Shown one piece after another: positions 34,827 to 48,488 of a stretch of DNA of 64,000 nt; position 1 is the stretch's first letter, and each line of letters opens with the position of its first letter. The translations under genes and the position numbers were made by a program. The notes under the pieces were generated by a model, which saw nothing but the letters and a program-made list of their open reading frames with translations, was not told where the DNA came from and made no database searches. The stretch lies in the NCBI GenBank assembly GCA_015680905.1, contig CM027383.1:89362501-89426500 (forward strand), read 5' to 3'. Origin of the DNA: Coptis chinensis. Lineage: Eukaryota; Streptophyta; Magnoliopsida; Ranunculales; Ranunculaceae.

Positions 34827-37422
34827 GAAATATGAGATATGAAATATATTAGTTAATTCTAAATTACATTTGTACTCTTACTTTAATTTAAAAATTCAAA
34901 TCTAATGTGTACTTGATAGTGTAATATCAATAACTAGATGGGGGCCAAAATAGAAAACAAAATCGTGGAGTTGAAAAGTTATGTTGGTCGGACGATTTTC
35001 CCCTCCTATTACAATTTGTTGCTAAAATAACATTCCTAATAATAGATAGACTTTAAGAGTAAAACATGTAATTTCTATTGTAGATTGGCTTTCTCTCTTT
35101 ATACTAGTGTAAGATATTTATTTGTTTGATTTTTTTTCCTTAATTAGTCAATTTTTTGTATAGGCGTTTAACTGTTTAAGCACTGCTTTATAAAACCTCA
35201 AGGTCCAGTCCCTAGTCCCCAGTCCCCACAAACACCACATTATTGATCAATTTTTTTTTTAATGCAGAAAACAGATAAATATATATCCTTCGTCATTTTT
35301 TTTCCCGCTAATCTACAATTATCTTTCAAAATATCATTTTGGTTTGCTGGGACCCTTGGAGTCTTGGACTCATAAAATTGATATATTTTAGACTCTGGAA
35401 GTTTGGACTTTGGAGAGCATATATGATACGTACAATATATTGGCATATTATCGGGAAAAAAAATACACAATATACTAGCCATTATTGGCCATTTCTAAAC
35501 TTGAGTTAGGGACTTGGGGCATCTCCGATCGCAGGGGTATAAATAGTATAAAGTGTAAATTTTACCCCCCCTCAAATCTTAAAAAACAAAAGTGTAAAGC
35601 GTAGGTAATTTATTTATTAGTGGAAACCAATGTCCACCGAAATTGATACCTAGACTTTTAGTTTGGGACTTCGGAGGTTGGGAGAAGTTCTTTTGCATTT
35701 ATGTATTTTTTTTTCTATTTATTATTGGCTGATAGTTCCTATATATATATTACGTGATATACGTACAAGTGTACAGCAACAAAAAAGTGCCCTATCGCTA
35801 ATTTGATCTCTAGCTGCATTCGTGCATCTAAAAGAAAGAGGTGATAGAGTTTAAAACTTCCGATTAATTGAAGGCTCCAATGATGGAGATGGTAGGGCTA
35901 GAGGCTCTTATCAACAACAAAAAGGACAGAAGAAAATGTTTCAACAGTCAAAGTAGTCAACACACATAAAAAATATCGCTTTTGGTGGGATTTTTCCTTT
36001 TCCTTTTCAGATTTTAGTTTACAAATTTTACGTATCCAAATACCCAAAAGAAAAATCAAACAAGTCATTTTCAAAGTTTCTTATAAGCGGACTTTTATAG
36101 CTTTGTCACAATCATTACATCACTTTTCAACACTCACTCCACAACACTCATTCTAATCTGTGGTTGAGAACGGATTATCAACAAATTAAAGATTATGTGC
36201 AGGATCTTGGTCTCTTGGTTTGATATTTTCCTATATATCGTCATTTTCTTTGAAGAAACCTTGACCAAACCAGAGAAAAAACGTATGGTGAAGCTTACTT
36301 TCATTATTGATGATGAATCTCAAACAAAATGTGATACCATCATAGTTCAAGATTTCGAAATTATCAGAATTCTAAATTTTTCAAAAACCAGAATTTCAAA
36401 GGGTATATTTCGAGCATATTTTGAAAATTTCGACCTTTAACATATAATTCTGATTTTTTTAAAGAGAAAATCTACTGTGCACAGAAGAGAGAGAGTGTTG
36501 TGGTCAATTGAGGCCACTCATCACAGCAAAAAGTGCGTGTGTATTGCATCACGAAGTATTGTACAAAGGCCCGATTCATCCGTACCGGTGCAGTAGGCGT
36601 ACTCTATAACTGATATTTTTTTAAAATTGAAATGTTTAGTGAAATTTTGAGATTCCGTTTGAAATCACGAACGATAGATACCATATATTTACCATGCAAT
36701 CTGTTCGTTCAACACGAATTCATGGATAATCATGAAAAACACTAAAGATTGATTGTTATGTATACAATACTTCCATTTTCTAAATTAGGTAAGAAGATAT
36801 CAAATCTTCATATCCAGAATTACTCTGACAAAGCAAAACTAATCACATGGACTTATAGTTTTAAGAAAAATTGTTCTTCCTTTCTTCCTTCTAAAATTTA
36901 AATACATTGATAGTTGTTGCTATATGTTAACATATATGTTCTAGGATATGTTACATTGTGTGATTGTGAATTCGGTTAAAAATCCAACTTGGCAGAGTTG
37001 CAGACTCTTATGGACGAAATCAATCAAAAGTTTCCTGGTAATAATCTTTGCCCTTTCGACCTTTTATTTGTCCAAGTCATTCTAGCCTCTCAAACACCTT
37101 CAAGTCTTCAACATTCAAACATTGGCAATGTGCAATGTGGTTTGAGGACCACGGGTGCAATGTGGTTTCATTTGAGACTCTGAGACCGACCAAATAAAAG
37201 GAGAGAGATTTTTTTTTTTTTTATTTTTATTTTTATTTTTTTTAAATTAAATTTTTGTTACTTTAAATTACTCTTTTGACAAAGGAATGCTAACAAAAAT
37301 ATATTTATTTGGAGCAGTCTCATACTCTCATCCCCACATTGAACACTTCAGTTTGTTATTTATTTATTTTTGATTGGTAAGTCTATTTTTAAATGAGATT
37401 AGTAACTCTTTGATGCTGGCGG
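34827..37422. other. No gene recognised
   Basis: Intergenic. Small open frames at 36195-36440 and 36989-37183 begin with plausible starts but show no family match or splice-consistent continuation that I can defend. Confidence 0.45.
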
Positions 37423-37637
37423 CAGGGGTGGATCCAGGATTGCCACTCAAGGGGCTGTCACAACTAACATATACCACAAATATCCAGGATTGCTACTCAA
37501 GGGGCTGCTACAACTAACATATACTACAAATATGTTTTTGAGAGGAATTATATACACTATTATAACTAGTATTTTTTTTTCGATGGAAAAGTTGGGTGTG
37601 TTGCAGCATACCCCCGCCCCCTATAGATCCGCCCCTG
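37423..37637. mobile_element. Short hAT-like MITE, 215 bp
   Basis: Left end CAGGGGTGGATCCAGG and right end (reverse complement) CAGGGGCGGATCTATAGG are inverted repeats. The flanks share TGGCGG (GCTGGCGG left, ATTGGCGG right), an imperfect 8-bp duplication. Inside, a 50-bp segment beginning CCAGGATTGC is tandemly repeated (about 37433 and 37485). Confidence 0.7.
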
Positions 37638-38263
37638 ATTGGCGGGGTTTGAGCCTCATACCTCTGGTATCATCACCCAAAAGTTTTACCGACTTCGCTA
37701 ATCGGCACCTGCAACTGAACACTTTGTTCCAAAGCTCCAATAGCAATGTTACAAGGAGAATGGAAAACTGATATTAATTAAACTCCATTTTCTTAACTTC
37801 AAATTCCGTTTTGAAATTGCAACTATACAGTTTTGAAACAAGAATCACATTGTCATTGAAAAATTGTGGTGAAGTGACATTTTTGTCACATATTACGAAA
37901 GTTGGTCCTTAGAAAAGCCGAGTACCATATTTATACGGTCAATCGTTTTGAAACACAGTTAGCATTTATCATTAACCACATTACCATATAGAGAATTCAA
38001 GAATCAAGATATACATATCTGAAAGATATTATTCTAGGTTTAAGCTTCATCCAAAATGTGTGACTCACCTATTCATCAGTTTTCTGCAATAATATACTTA
38101 GTGGGTCAGACCTGAAGCTTTTAGGGAAGGTCCAGTGTATGGTTCATTGCTCATTGCATAAACACTAATTTAACTGTATAGTTCAGAAGCAAATGTGGAG
38201 AAAAACTTGTGTTATCTGATAAGCCAGCTAGCAGCACAAGTTTAAAGACTTTTTTTTTAAGAT
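37638..38263. other. Upstream region of the potassium transporter gene
   Basis: No gene seen. It probably includes promoter sequence of the transporter, but no TATA box or operator can be assigned with confidence. Confidence 0.4.
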
Positions 38264-38550
38264 GTGGGGATGGAGAGAGAGACTGAAAGAGAAAGAGAAA
38301 GGGGCATTGAATGCATTTCACAACTTCTTTGTACACGCTTTACCTGCTCACTACTTACTACTATTCACTTCCTACATTCTCTAATATTCCAGTCTTTATA
38401 TTTGACCTTTTTGAAGTCATTCTCTTCTTCAAACTACCAAAAAAGAGTACAGAGTGCAAACAAAACTGTAGTCTCACTCACTCACTCACTCACTCCCTCT
38501 TTATACATTTTCAGAACGCTTCTTGTTTTCTGAAGCTAGCTTTTTCAGTC
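38264..38550 (+). promoter_or_regulatory. Probable 5' leader of the KUP1-type gene
   Basis: A GA-rich tract (38272-38300) and a CTCACTCACTCACTCACTC microsatellite (38473-38495) lie just before the start codon at 38551. Pyrimidine-rich CT/GA repeats of this kind are common in plant 5' leaders. Stops lie upstream of ATG 38551 in other frames, but its own frame is open upstream to 38311, so the start was chosen by similarity to the family's short M-N-x-x-P-S N-terminus. Confidence 0.5.
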
Positions 38551-41500
38551 ATGAATCCTACTCCATCAGTTGAAACAGTTGAACAAGGCTTTTTACAGCA
38601 GGTAAACCTTTTCAGCTTCTTTGTCATTGAGTTTTTGTGCATTTTCTGCAAATCATCATACTTTCTACTCAGTTCCAGGATATATGTGAGCTTTTTCTAT
38701 TTACTTTTTAAAGAAACTTTTGGAGTGGCTTTATATTATTGTTGTAATGTTTAGGAAGATGGGGTTTCCATAAGAGGTAAGCAAAGTGCACATTGAAGTA
38801 TCGAACCATAGGAAGGAAACGCAAAGTAGTGATGGATTAGTATTGTTGTTTTGTTTTTAAGAAAATACTTCCTTCCTTGTTTCTTTAGAATGCCTTAGGG
38901 ATGAGTGGATGACCTCTTTTTCTGCTAAGAAGTTGTGAGTTTTGGTCAAGCATCCATTATATAAGTATACGGTATGCAGTAAATTAATTGGCTTAGATTT
39001 CCACCTTTTTTTCCCTGATAGGAATTTTAAATTAAATGTTTATGTATGGATAAATGAAATCCTGGTGAAATATATAATTTTCAATTTGATATTTAATCGA
39101 GCTTTGCAGCAAGGATAATATGGTTGTAATGTTTAGATGGATTTCTATAGACATATACATAGTGGTTCATAAGTTAGAGGTTTAGGGTTACAATGTATAA
39201 TTTTTCGTTGGTTTGATTAAACTTAGTTATTAGATTTTGAGTGCTGAACTTGTCTGTTTTATCAAATAAGCTTCTCTACATTGTTAATCTATCCTATATT
39301 TGTGTTGTTTATTAAAACATTTTGTGTCTTGAACCAGAGTTTCAAGAAGCTTTCCCTCACATTGGCTTACCAAAGTCTTGGTGTGGTGTATGGTGATCTC
39401 AGTACCTCTCCTCTCTATGTCTACAAGACCGCCTTTTCTGGAAAGTTGAGCCTCCATGAGAACGATGAGGAAGTATATGGGGTGCTTTCTTTTATCTTTT
39501 GGACGTTAACTTTCATCCCTCTCTTCAAGTACATCTTCATCGTGATGTCAGCTGATGACAATGGCGAAGGTACCAATCTATCCTCTATCAAATCTTTGTA
39601 CAGGTTACTCAAAATGAGAATCTATGTTGAGCATGTGCACAAACTAATGGCATTGTGCTGCAGTCTTGAGTCCCAAGGTTAAACACTTTTAACCATTAGA
39701 ATAAAAGTAGCTTTACTGAGAATATGAGATATATAATCTTATTTCTGGAGAGGTTCTTGCCAAGACTAAAGACCTCAAATTGTGCTAAGGATGCTAGAAT
39801 TTGAAACTTCAACTATTTAATTTCCAAGTGAAAGAAGGAAAATTAAACCTTCACATTTTGTATATAATGCAGGTGGCATTTTTGCACTGTATTCGCTGCT
39901 CTGCAGACATGCAAGACTTTGCATTCTACCCAATCAACAGGCAGCAGATGAAAAGTTGTCGTCGTATGGACTGGATGGATCAGCAGATACATGGCAGAGT
40001 TCTGTCCTGAAATCAGTTTTTGAGAAGCATCCAAATTTTCGTAATGGACTGTTAGTCTTTGTTCTCCTGGGGACATGCATGGCAATAGGAGATGGTGTAC
40101 TCACCCCGGCGATTTCAGGTGACTATCTAATTATTTCTCAATCTTGCTGTTGTAAAATTGAAAGGGGTTTCTTTTGGTTAATATAGATTTCCCTGATTTA
40201 AAAGCTTGATGTCGTAGGAGTGGTTTATTGTTTCATGAGTTGTTTTAGATGCCACAGCTTTTGCAAAATTCTCCAATTTTTCTTTATGCTTTAAACTAAT
40301 AAAAGATATCTGAATCAATCTCTCACAAAGTAAGAATCTCAACTTTGTTAGTATGGCTGCACCTCATTCTAGTTTTGAGGGGGTATGTTAGTATTTGCAA
40401 CACGTTTGTTCCTTTACGACATATGCATACTGAAAAGAGATGTTAACTGCTTCCATTTCAGTTCTTTCAGCAGTTTCAGGAATTAGAATTAAAGCAACAG
40501 AACTTCATGAGAGTAAGTAATCCATTATCCCCTTCCTTTTCTTATCTTTATTTCTGGACTCAACTCTGTTAGTATGAATTAATATTTTTTTCTTCTTCTC
40601 CCCCAGATTATGTTGTGGCGATCTCATGTGTCCTTCTAGTGGGGCTCTTCTCTCTTCAACATTATGGGACACACAAAGTTGCCTTCTTATTTGCACCTAT
40701 TGTCACTGCATGGCTTATATGTATTAGCGCCATTGGTATATATAACATATTCCAGTGGAATCCGTGTATATATCGTGCTCTTTCTCCGGCCTATATGTTT
40801 AGGTTTCTTAAAAGCACTGGAGTTGAAGGTTGGGTGTCACTTGGGGGAGTGGTTCTCTCCATTACAGGTGTCTTAAAACTTCATACATGATTTTTGAGTT
40901 GGTAGCATAATTCTCAATAGATAGGAAAGTTGTATAGGGACACTTGTCTGATCCCTAGAGAACAATCCATCTCAGGTGCGGAGACCATGTTTGCTGCTCT
41001 GGGTCATTTCTCTCCTGCTTCAATCAAGGTATATTCTTGTGGTAGTATGAATGTATGATCAGTAGCATTGACAATAAGCCTATAATACAAAGAGAGAAGC
41101 ATGCTTCTCAAAGGTGAACTAACAGTTTATCTTCAAATGTCAGATCACTTTCACATTTCTAGTGTACCCCTGCTTGGTTCTTGCTTATATGGGTGAAGCT
41201 GCATTCCTTTCCAGACACCATGAAGATCTTCAGAGAAGCTTCTATAAAGCTATCCCAGGCAAGAAATACTGGAGAACCCCTTCATCTTACCCTGTATTCC
41301 ACCTCTGTATTTAATTTCATTATCTCGCTATGCAGAACCTGTATTTTGGCCAGTATTCGTAGTTGCCACTCTTGCAGCAATAGTGGGAAGTCAGGCCGTT
41401 ATATCCGCGACATTCTCTATGGTTAGCCAGTGCTGTGCACTGAACTGCTTCCCTCGCGTGAAGATTGTTCACACTTCTAGTAAAATATTTGGCCAGATAT

Positions 41501-42704
41501 ATATCCCAGAGATCAACTGGATTCTCATGTGCCTATGTTTAGCTGTGACGATTGGATTAAGAGACACAAACATGATGGGCCATGCTTATGGTGCGTACCT
41601 AAAGTAATCTTTAAAATGTTCCTTCTCTGTATTCATTTCTTTGGCGCATATGTTTTGTGAACTGAGGGCGACCATTTTTTTTGATTTGCAGGGCTTGCGG
41701 TGACAACAGTAATGTTTGTGACAACTTGCTTGATGAGTATGGTGATGATAATTGTGTGGAAGCAAAGTATTGCGGCTTGTGTGGCATTTTTAGTGTTTTT
41801 CGGGTCTATTGAGCTCTTGTACATCTCAGCATCCTTCGTCAAGGTTCCAGAAGGGGGGTGGATCCCTCTTGCATTGTCTTTGATAATCGTGGGCATCATG
41901 TATGTTTGGAATTATGGTACACTGAAGAAGCATCAATTTGATGTAGAGAACAAGGTTTCAATGAAGAGAATAGTGGCTTTAGGGCCTAGCCTTGGCATGG
42001 TCCGAGTCCCGGGTGTAGGACTAGTATACACCAATGTTGTGACAGGAGTGCCAGCTGTTTTCGGGCATTTTGTGACAAACTTGCCTGCATTCCACCAGGT
42101 CTTAGTGTTTGTGTGCATCAAATCTGTCCAAGTTCCTTATGTTGGAGAAACGGAACGTTTCCTCATAGGCAGGGTTGGTGCAAAAGAGTACGGCATGTTC
42201 CGGTGTATTGTCAGATATGGCTACAAGGATCTACAACAGGAAAATTATGATTTTGAGAATAGATTAGTAGATATGATTGTAAAATTTGTAGAGATGGAAG
42301 GAGAAGAAGACATGTTGGGTCCAATGACTAAAGCACGTGAGGAGTTTGAAACATCTGATGGTGACACCTTTGATTATCCAAGGCCCATGTTAACCTATCC
42401 AAATCATGGACTGAACATAGTGCAGTCTTTATCCAGTTCCCAAGTGTCAAAACCCGGGAATGAACTTGCAGAGAATTCTTTTTACAAAGAGGAGTCTGCT
42501 CAAATTCTGAAAGCTAAGGAGTGTGGAGTGGCTTACATTCTGGGTCACTCCTATGCAAAGGCAAAAAAGTCATCCTCCTTCCTCAAGAGATTTGCAATAA
42601 ATGCCGTCTATGCTTTTCTATGCAAGAATTGTAGGGGGCCTGATGTTGTTCTAAGCGTGCCTCACACATCTTTGATGGAAGTCGGTATGGTCTACTATGT
42701 CTAA
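38551..42704 (+). CDS. KUP1: HAK/KUP/KT potassium transporter, KUP1 (POT1/KT1) type
   Basis: Nine coding exons: 38551-38601, 39338-39569, 39873-40118, 40462-40512, 40607-40867, 40976-41028, 41144-41258, 41336-41590 and 41692-42704, total 2277 bp or 758 residues. Phases agree at every junction. It starts [13 protein letters not shown], like Arabidopsis KUP1 (MNQSPSLIEQG). The K_trans family signature [13 protein letters not shown] lies at residues 32-44, [11 protein letters not shown] at about 166-176, [12 protein letters not shown] in exon 8 and the conserved end [12 protein letters not shown]. Multiple hydrophobic segments fit the usual 10-14 membrane passes with a cytosolic C-terminal region of about 250 residues. 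Family members carry K+ (with H+) across plasma or vacuolar membranes. The protein is about 45 residues longer than Arabidopsis KUP1, mainly in the C-terminal domain ([17 protein letters not shown] region). Intron 7 is GC-AG. No damage was seen, so it is probably functional. Confidence 0.93.
41259..41335 (+). other. GC-AG intron (intron 7) of the KUP1-type gene
   Basis: The reading frame requires [12 protein letters not shown], which is met only if the donor is CCAG|GCAAGA (GC at 41259-41260) and the acceptor is TATGCAG (ending 41335). The donor fits the strong GC-donor consensus. Using any nearby GT would break the frame. Confidence 0.8.
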
Positions 42705-43931
42705 CTTGTACAAGAAGTACCATTCTACAAAATGGCATTGCCTCTGTACTGCTTAATCAGCAGGGTCAAAAGGAGAAACTAATATGGCTATGACAAGATG
42801 GACTTCCTGGTTCTGAAAAGAAGGCCTGAGGTTCAGAACCATAAATATGATTAAGCTGCCTGACCACATACACTTCCTATATTTCATAGGTAAGCTCTCT
42901 GTTAGTGCACTTGTATGTATAGAATTATAGATGTAAAAAAAAGTAATAGAAAGAGGAAAAAGAGAGAAGGGAAAAGCCTAACATAGCTGAGCACTGTAGA
43001 AGGAAACTAGAAGTGATAAAATCCTAGAATTTTCTTTTAACGTGGATGATGAAATTTGGTTAACGTTTTTATTAGAATCTGGCAGTGGCCAGTGTATAGT
43101 ATCAAAACCTTATTTTGCCTTTTTGTAATTGATGGTCGTATTGTTGGCCTTCATACTATGTCCGAGAGAATGAGGACCCCTCTCATCTGTGCGATTCTTT
43201 GGGATCTTAACAGAGAACTGAGGTAAGATTCTGATGGGTATTGCGATCATGGCGATGTACATATCACAGAATGCTTTCTAAATTGGATTACACTAGTATA
43301 CCGTAAAACGGTGGAGCCGAACGTAGAAGAGGAAAGAGAAAAATGTATGAACCAAAAATGTACTCTGCGACTTTACATGTCCCACTGGAGCATAGTTAGT
43401 TCTTTGGTACACACCTTGAAACTGTTTACACACAAACGTGGCCTGAGATTTCTACCGGTCCACTCACCTCTCCTACTGAGATCTCCTCTTTTCTTTATTC
43501 TCTCCTCTTCTTATACTGCGGATCCTTCTCTGTTCCCCTCCGTTGGTTGCACTTTCCATCCAACATCCGTTGACCTTCCCTGTGGCCTCATGTGCACCTA
43601 GCATAATTAGGGTATTGCTAATGTGCTACCCTGCTGTCTGTCGTTCCGTCCTTATTATGCATCAGGGTTAGAAGACATGGAATCTTCTTTGGAGAGAGAT
43701 GGGGTGTTTTAGTGTCAAGTGGAGAAAAAAGAAAATGTGTTCGTGATGAAGCGGACAGATGGACAAATGTGTTTAGGCGTCCCTAGCCCAAGACTCACTT
43801 CGTTCGGGATGGAAAAATCATTGATCAAATAGCAATTTCGTTTAGATTGAAGCCTGAATGGACCTTATTTGAAACTTCACCTTGTAAAACTGGTCAGTCC
43901 TGAGTGATTAAACGCTTACCTATTCTATATT
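42705..43931. other. 3' untranslated region and intergenic DNA
   Basis: The first few hundred bases are probably the transporter's 3' UTR. The small open frame at 43311-43601 has no recognisable domain. Nothing else seen. Confidence 0.45.
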
Positions 43932-44274
43932 TTTTTCGATAGAAAAGACATTTCCATTAATCACATCTGAAGAGAGCAGTGTCTACAAAGAGGGGTGGAG
44001 GAGGCCTACTGCCTACATATTTCATTTAAAATCAGAAAATAAACTGCTAAGATTTAAGATAGAATTGACAATGTTCAGAGATTGCCATTTTGATGGTGTC
44101 TTGTGGTCACTGATTGTGTCAATGACCTTCCTATTATCCCCTTGTACTAGGATATGATTCAGCTCCAGTCTTTGAGCTAATTTCAAAGCAACTTCGGAAG
44201 CCAAGAATTCAGCTTGTTCAACACTAATAGCTTGAAATTTTGAGTATGCAGCAGCCATAATCCGTCCATGTTGG

Positions 44275-45539
44275 TAGGGATGTCCAAACGGGTACCCTAC
44301 CCGGCCCGAACCCGATTTTTAAAGGTTTTGAACGGAAAACGGGTTACCCGGCCCGCCCTATTCTTTGGTCAAGGGTCGGGTTCGGGTTCCCGGTGGAGAG
44401 GTATTTGTTAGATACATGTGACCAAACCCTACCCTAACCCTATATTTTCGCATTTTGCTTCGGGTTCTCTCATGAAACATCGGATTTGCGGTTTAGGGTT
44501 ATTATCATGGTAAAACCCCAAATATATGAAATAAAAGAATATTAAATCTCTTCATCGAACGTCATTTTCGGTTATTAGATCTCATCCCGAAAAACTCTTT
44601 TCATCTAATTAATCAAAAGCCATCTTCTTTTATTGGATTTGATCTGCTTTAACTTTAACATCGTAAACCCAATAAATACCATCAAAGATTCAAAACACAA
44701 GGATTGCATTTTTGAAAAGCAAAAAAAGAAGAAAAGTAAACTCATAAAAGCAAAAATTCCAAGACAATAACTTCGATAAGATTGATGGTTTTGGGAGTTT
44801 AAAACACGTGGTGGTGTGAATCGACTTTGATTTGATGATAAGATTGATGGCTTTTGGGAGTTTCGGTTTGAACTTGTGGTGGTGTGAATCCGACTTTAAC
44901 AAATAAGGAAGGATCGATTTGCTTTCGACCTTGGTGACCACATTTAGAAAGAGATATTTGAAAAGGTGCCGCAAATTTTCTCCATGTGAATGCAAACTTA
45001 GCAAAGACTATCAAACCCACCAATCTTGGGTTCATCATGAACGTGTGATTGGGTTGTCTTGTTCTTGGGAGTTGTTGGAGGAATAGAAGAAGAGTAAGTG
45101 GTAAATTCGGTTCAAAGGTAATTTGTCTTGAAGACCAAAAAAATTGTAAATAGTAATGAAAAAGTAAAAGTTTGTTGAAGATAAATAGATAATAAATGAA
45201 AATATAGTTGTTGGGAATTATGGTCCGGTTCGGGTTCGGGTTTTGGTGGGCATTTTACCCTATATAACCGGGTTTTGGGTTCGGTTCTGGAAAATCCTTG
45301 CGATATGGTTTAACGGCTTTTTAACCCTTTTAACGGGTTTAGGGCCAAATTATCGGGTCGGGTTCGGTCGGTCCGGTTTAGATAGTGTGACCAAACCCGA
45401 CCCTATGTATTTCGTCCGGTTCGGGTTCGGGTTTTGTCTGCTCGGGCGTTCGTTTTCAATAAATATAACCATATAGCGGTTTTTTTCGGTTTTGGGCGGG
45501 TTTTTTATGCCCCATAATCGTTTCCAATGGACATCCCTA
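44275..45539. mobile_element. hAT-type element inserted in the LINE RNase H
   Basis: Ends TAGGGATGTCCAAACGGG and (reverse complement) TAGGGATGTCCATTGG are inverted repeats. A perfect 8-bp duplication CATGTTGG (44267-44274, 45540-45547) flanks it. Subterminal zones are packed with CGGGTTCGGGTT-type motifs (right) and their complements (left). No transposase is visible in 1265 bp. Removing it rejoins the RNase H frame of the LINE. Confidence 0.88.
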
Positions 45540-45648
45540 CATGTTGGTCTCTACATATTGCTACTGCAGTTCCACTGTTTCTCAATCTAAGGAAAGAGGC
45601 ATCAAAAGTAATTTTTTTGCTCCTGTATAGTCATCTGCTAGAGCATGT

Positions 45649-48488
45649 TGTAAGAATATTTGTATCAAACAGCAATTAGAGTAGAACGGATGAAATTAGA
45701 TAGGACGAACAAATGAACAAACCAAGGGGGATATAATTCCCATATGATTTTGGTCAATCATCGATAAAGGATCATTAAAGGAAAGATTTCGCCTCTTCCA
45801 CTAGTGCAGAAAAACTACAATGATGTCTTCTCCTCACAGGATTCAATGGTTATAGAAGGCTGGTTTTGCACTAATTAGATTCAATGGGTTCAATGGTCAA
45901 TGGTTGCAAAACGTATATATACATCAGGAGGCTGTTTAGAGCCAATGAGAAGATTTACCAAGAGGTTGCTAACCCACTTAACATCATCACATGCCTTTTC
46001 TAAGGCGATTAGCTTGGATGATATCCAAGACACTCAATTTCCACCAAGTGTAAACACATCAACATTACTGGATCCAATTTATAACACATTACCCTTCCAA
46101 CAATGATGGAAATCTACTAAATATAAGTCCATAATTAATAATTAATGACTCCGCTATAGTACTTGGATAATTTGACAATATACATCCAATATTTCTTATT
46201 GGGTTATCAACTCAGTATGTCATTAATGTAGGCAGTGTCATGTCTCACATATATAATCCATCAAATACAATAAGTTATCAATGATATTGACATATTTAGT
46301 ATGAGAAACACAAATAGATTATTTTTCATAAGATGAATATTTGCCACAGGAGGTGTTAACACATGTTTACTATCATAATACCCATACTTTTCAATGAAAA
46401 ATATTTATACTAAGTGTTATAACAACATAATGAGACTAACATGAGTTTTAATTCCTATATTCACCAGTCATTCAATTCTGTAATGCCTGAAATTTCCCTA
46501 TACCATTCGGCCGGTCTGGTTTAAGGTACGTTGTGGGCTACAACCATATTTAAATGTCAACATCTTGACAACTGAATATAGCAGTTACAGAAATGAGATA
46601 AAACAACATAATTAACTATAATATCACTAATGACAGTCTATATGTGTCTCAATAGGAAATTCTCGATCTGTCTCATAAACATTCTCAATGCTAGCACGTA
46701 CTCATGATATTAAATCATCTAAACAAAAATAGATTAACACATATATGTCTTACTTTACCCTAAAGAAAGTACATATCTTTATCAACATCGTTATTTTGAT
46801 ATCCACAAGACACCAACATACTGTCGAATTTCTCATGCCATTTATAAGCATTTGTATCAACTCATTCAAAGATTTAACTAAATTGTATACCTTAAGCGCA
46901 TCACCTGGTACTACTTGGTACTGTAGTTCCTCAAGTTGATCCATATAATTTTCTTCATCAAGATTGTCGTACTACAATTTTTTTTTAGAAAGCCACTTGA
47001 TGAATAAAATTGTGGATCACAACTACTCAACTAGAGTCTTTAGAATTCTGAAGAAGAAATTCTAGTTACATGAGCAAAGTTCCAAAATAGTATTAGTCTT
47101 GTATTTTGCAATACAACTATCACATTTTAACCTATATATCCCCCAAGAAGTAGATTAACTATCTCCCTTTAATGATTGTGTAAATTAAGAGGAGTTGTAC
47201 CCTTAAAAAAAAGGACATTTCTCATAAATAGACAACATCTTTATAGGTTAATGAATCTTTTTTAAAAAACATGTAAACGTCATCACCATGAATGGTGGAT
47301 GTACTCACTGATAGTCTTCCAAATTTCTTGTTAAGAAATTATGGGATTTTCTTTTTGTAGTTCATTATGAACATTCAACCACTCAATGCCAATTTCACAG
47401 AAAACACAATTTCAAATAAATTAACATATAAAACATTCAATAATAGTGTGGTATCTGCAAGATTGTTATCACTCATGACAACTGAAAACAAGCATCACTA
47501 TTATGAGTTTAACCAATGAACATCTAATAGATAGTTCTAGGTCTCAAAAAATACATATTTTAGATTCATTCACAATAGCCTTGGTAAGGCACCCCCCCAC
47601 ATTTTGAAGCATTTTTTGGATAGGCCCAAGACTTTTCCATACTTTGTAGGTTAGTATCTTTCCAGTTATCTTGTGAGGTAAACAATGGTAAAATACTATT
47701 ATGCATGTGAGTCATAACCCCCCACAGTTCAATATATGGTTACTCAACATAATCAAATTTACATGCAAAATACATTATACCACAAACACTAAAAGAAACT
47801 ACAATAATAATATGCACTCTTATAACAAGAATATACGTTACCTAAGTCTATGATTATGGATCATATTAAACATAGTCATATTATGTTCATACTATCTATA
47901 TGAAAGGAAATCCACAAATGATTCTAATGAATTGAATCTTAAGGAAAGATTTTTGTAGTAGAACAAAGGAGAGTGCTTTAATACGGCAATCAAAAGATAA
48001 GTCTTTTACAGATTTCACCCCTTCCACTGGTGTAGAAAGGCTACAATGACGTCTTCTCCTCACAGAATCCAATGGTTATATAAGGTTGGTTTTGCACTAA
48101 TCAGACTTCTCTCTAGAACGGTGTAATAACTCTCTCTAGCGGCTGATAGTAAGAAGAGAAGGAGAAGCTAAGGTTTTGTTTGTACGAGATCTGTTTCTGT
48201 AAGTATATGTAATCTGGACGCACAGTCTTGGTTATATAGAGAGTCACAGTTGGTTTCCAAAAATAGAATAGGAAACCTACTAGAAACAGAAATCCGAAAC
48301 TTGCTCCAAAATCAAAACAAGTTTAGGCAATAGCCAAGCCACTACCCACTAACAAGGTTAGTAGTGGCCAGGCAATGTGGGACTATATCTTCAATTCCAA
48401 GCACAAAAGTGGAGAGAACACTCAATGTTCTCCACCTCCACTTTTCTCACTCTTAAGTAGATTGAAATACAACAAAGAGATTCCAACA
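45649..48488 (-). mobile_element. LTR-type insertion in the LINE, non-coding
   Basis: On the minus strand it starts TGTTGGAATCTC (48488) and ends AATATTCTTACA (45649), flanked by perfect CATGT duplications (45644-45648, 48489-48493). This fits a copia-like LTR fossil. A block of about 104 bp with GTCTTCTCCTCACAG and GGTTTTGCACTAAT occurs twice in direct orientation (about 45785-45890 and 48003-48108), perhaps remains of two LTRs. No gag-pol sequence was recognised in the AT-rich interior. It may be a non-autonomous element or a very degenerate one. It is broken and clearly younger than the LINE. Confidence 0.55.

Noticed and set aside
35518-35600. MITE starting GGGCATCTCCGATCGCAG
   Set aside because: It resembles a common plant MITE end but no matching inverted end or target duplication was found nearby.
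36989-37183. Small gene beginning MAELQTLMDEINQKFPG
   Set aside because: The open frame ends quickly, no splice-consistent continuation and no known family was recognised.
43311-43601. Coding gene downstream of the transporter
   Set aside because: No domain or supported start; composition is like intergenic DNA.
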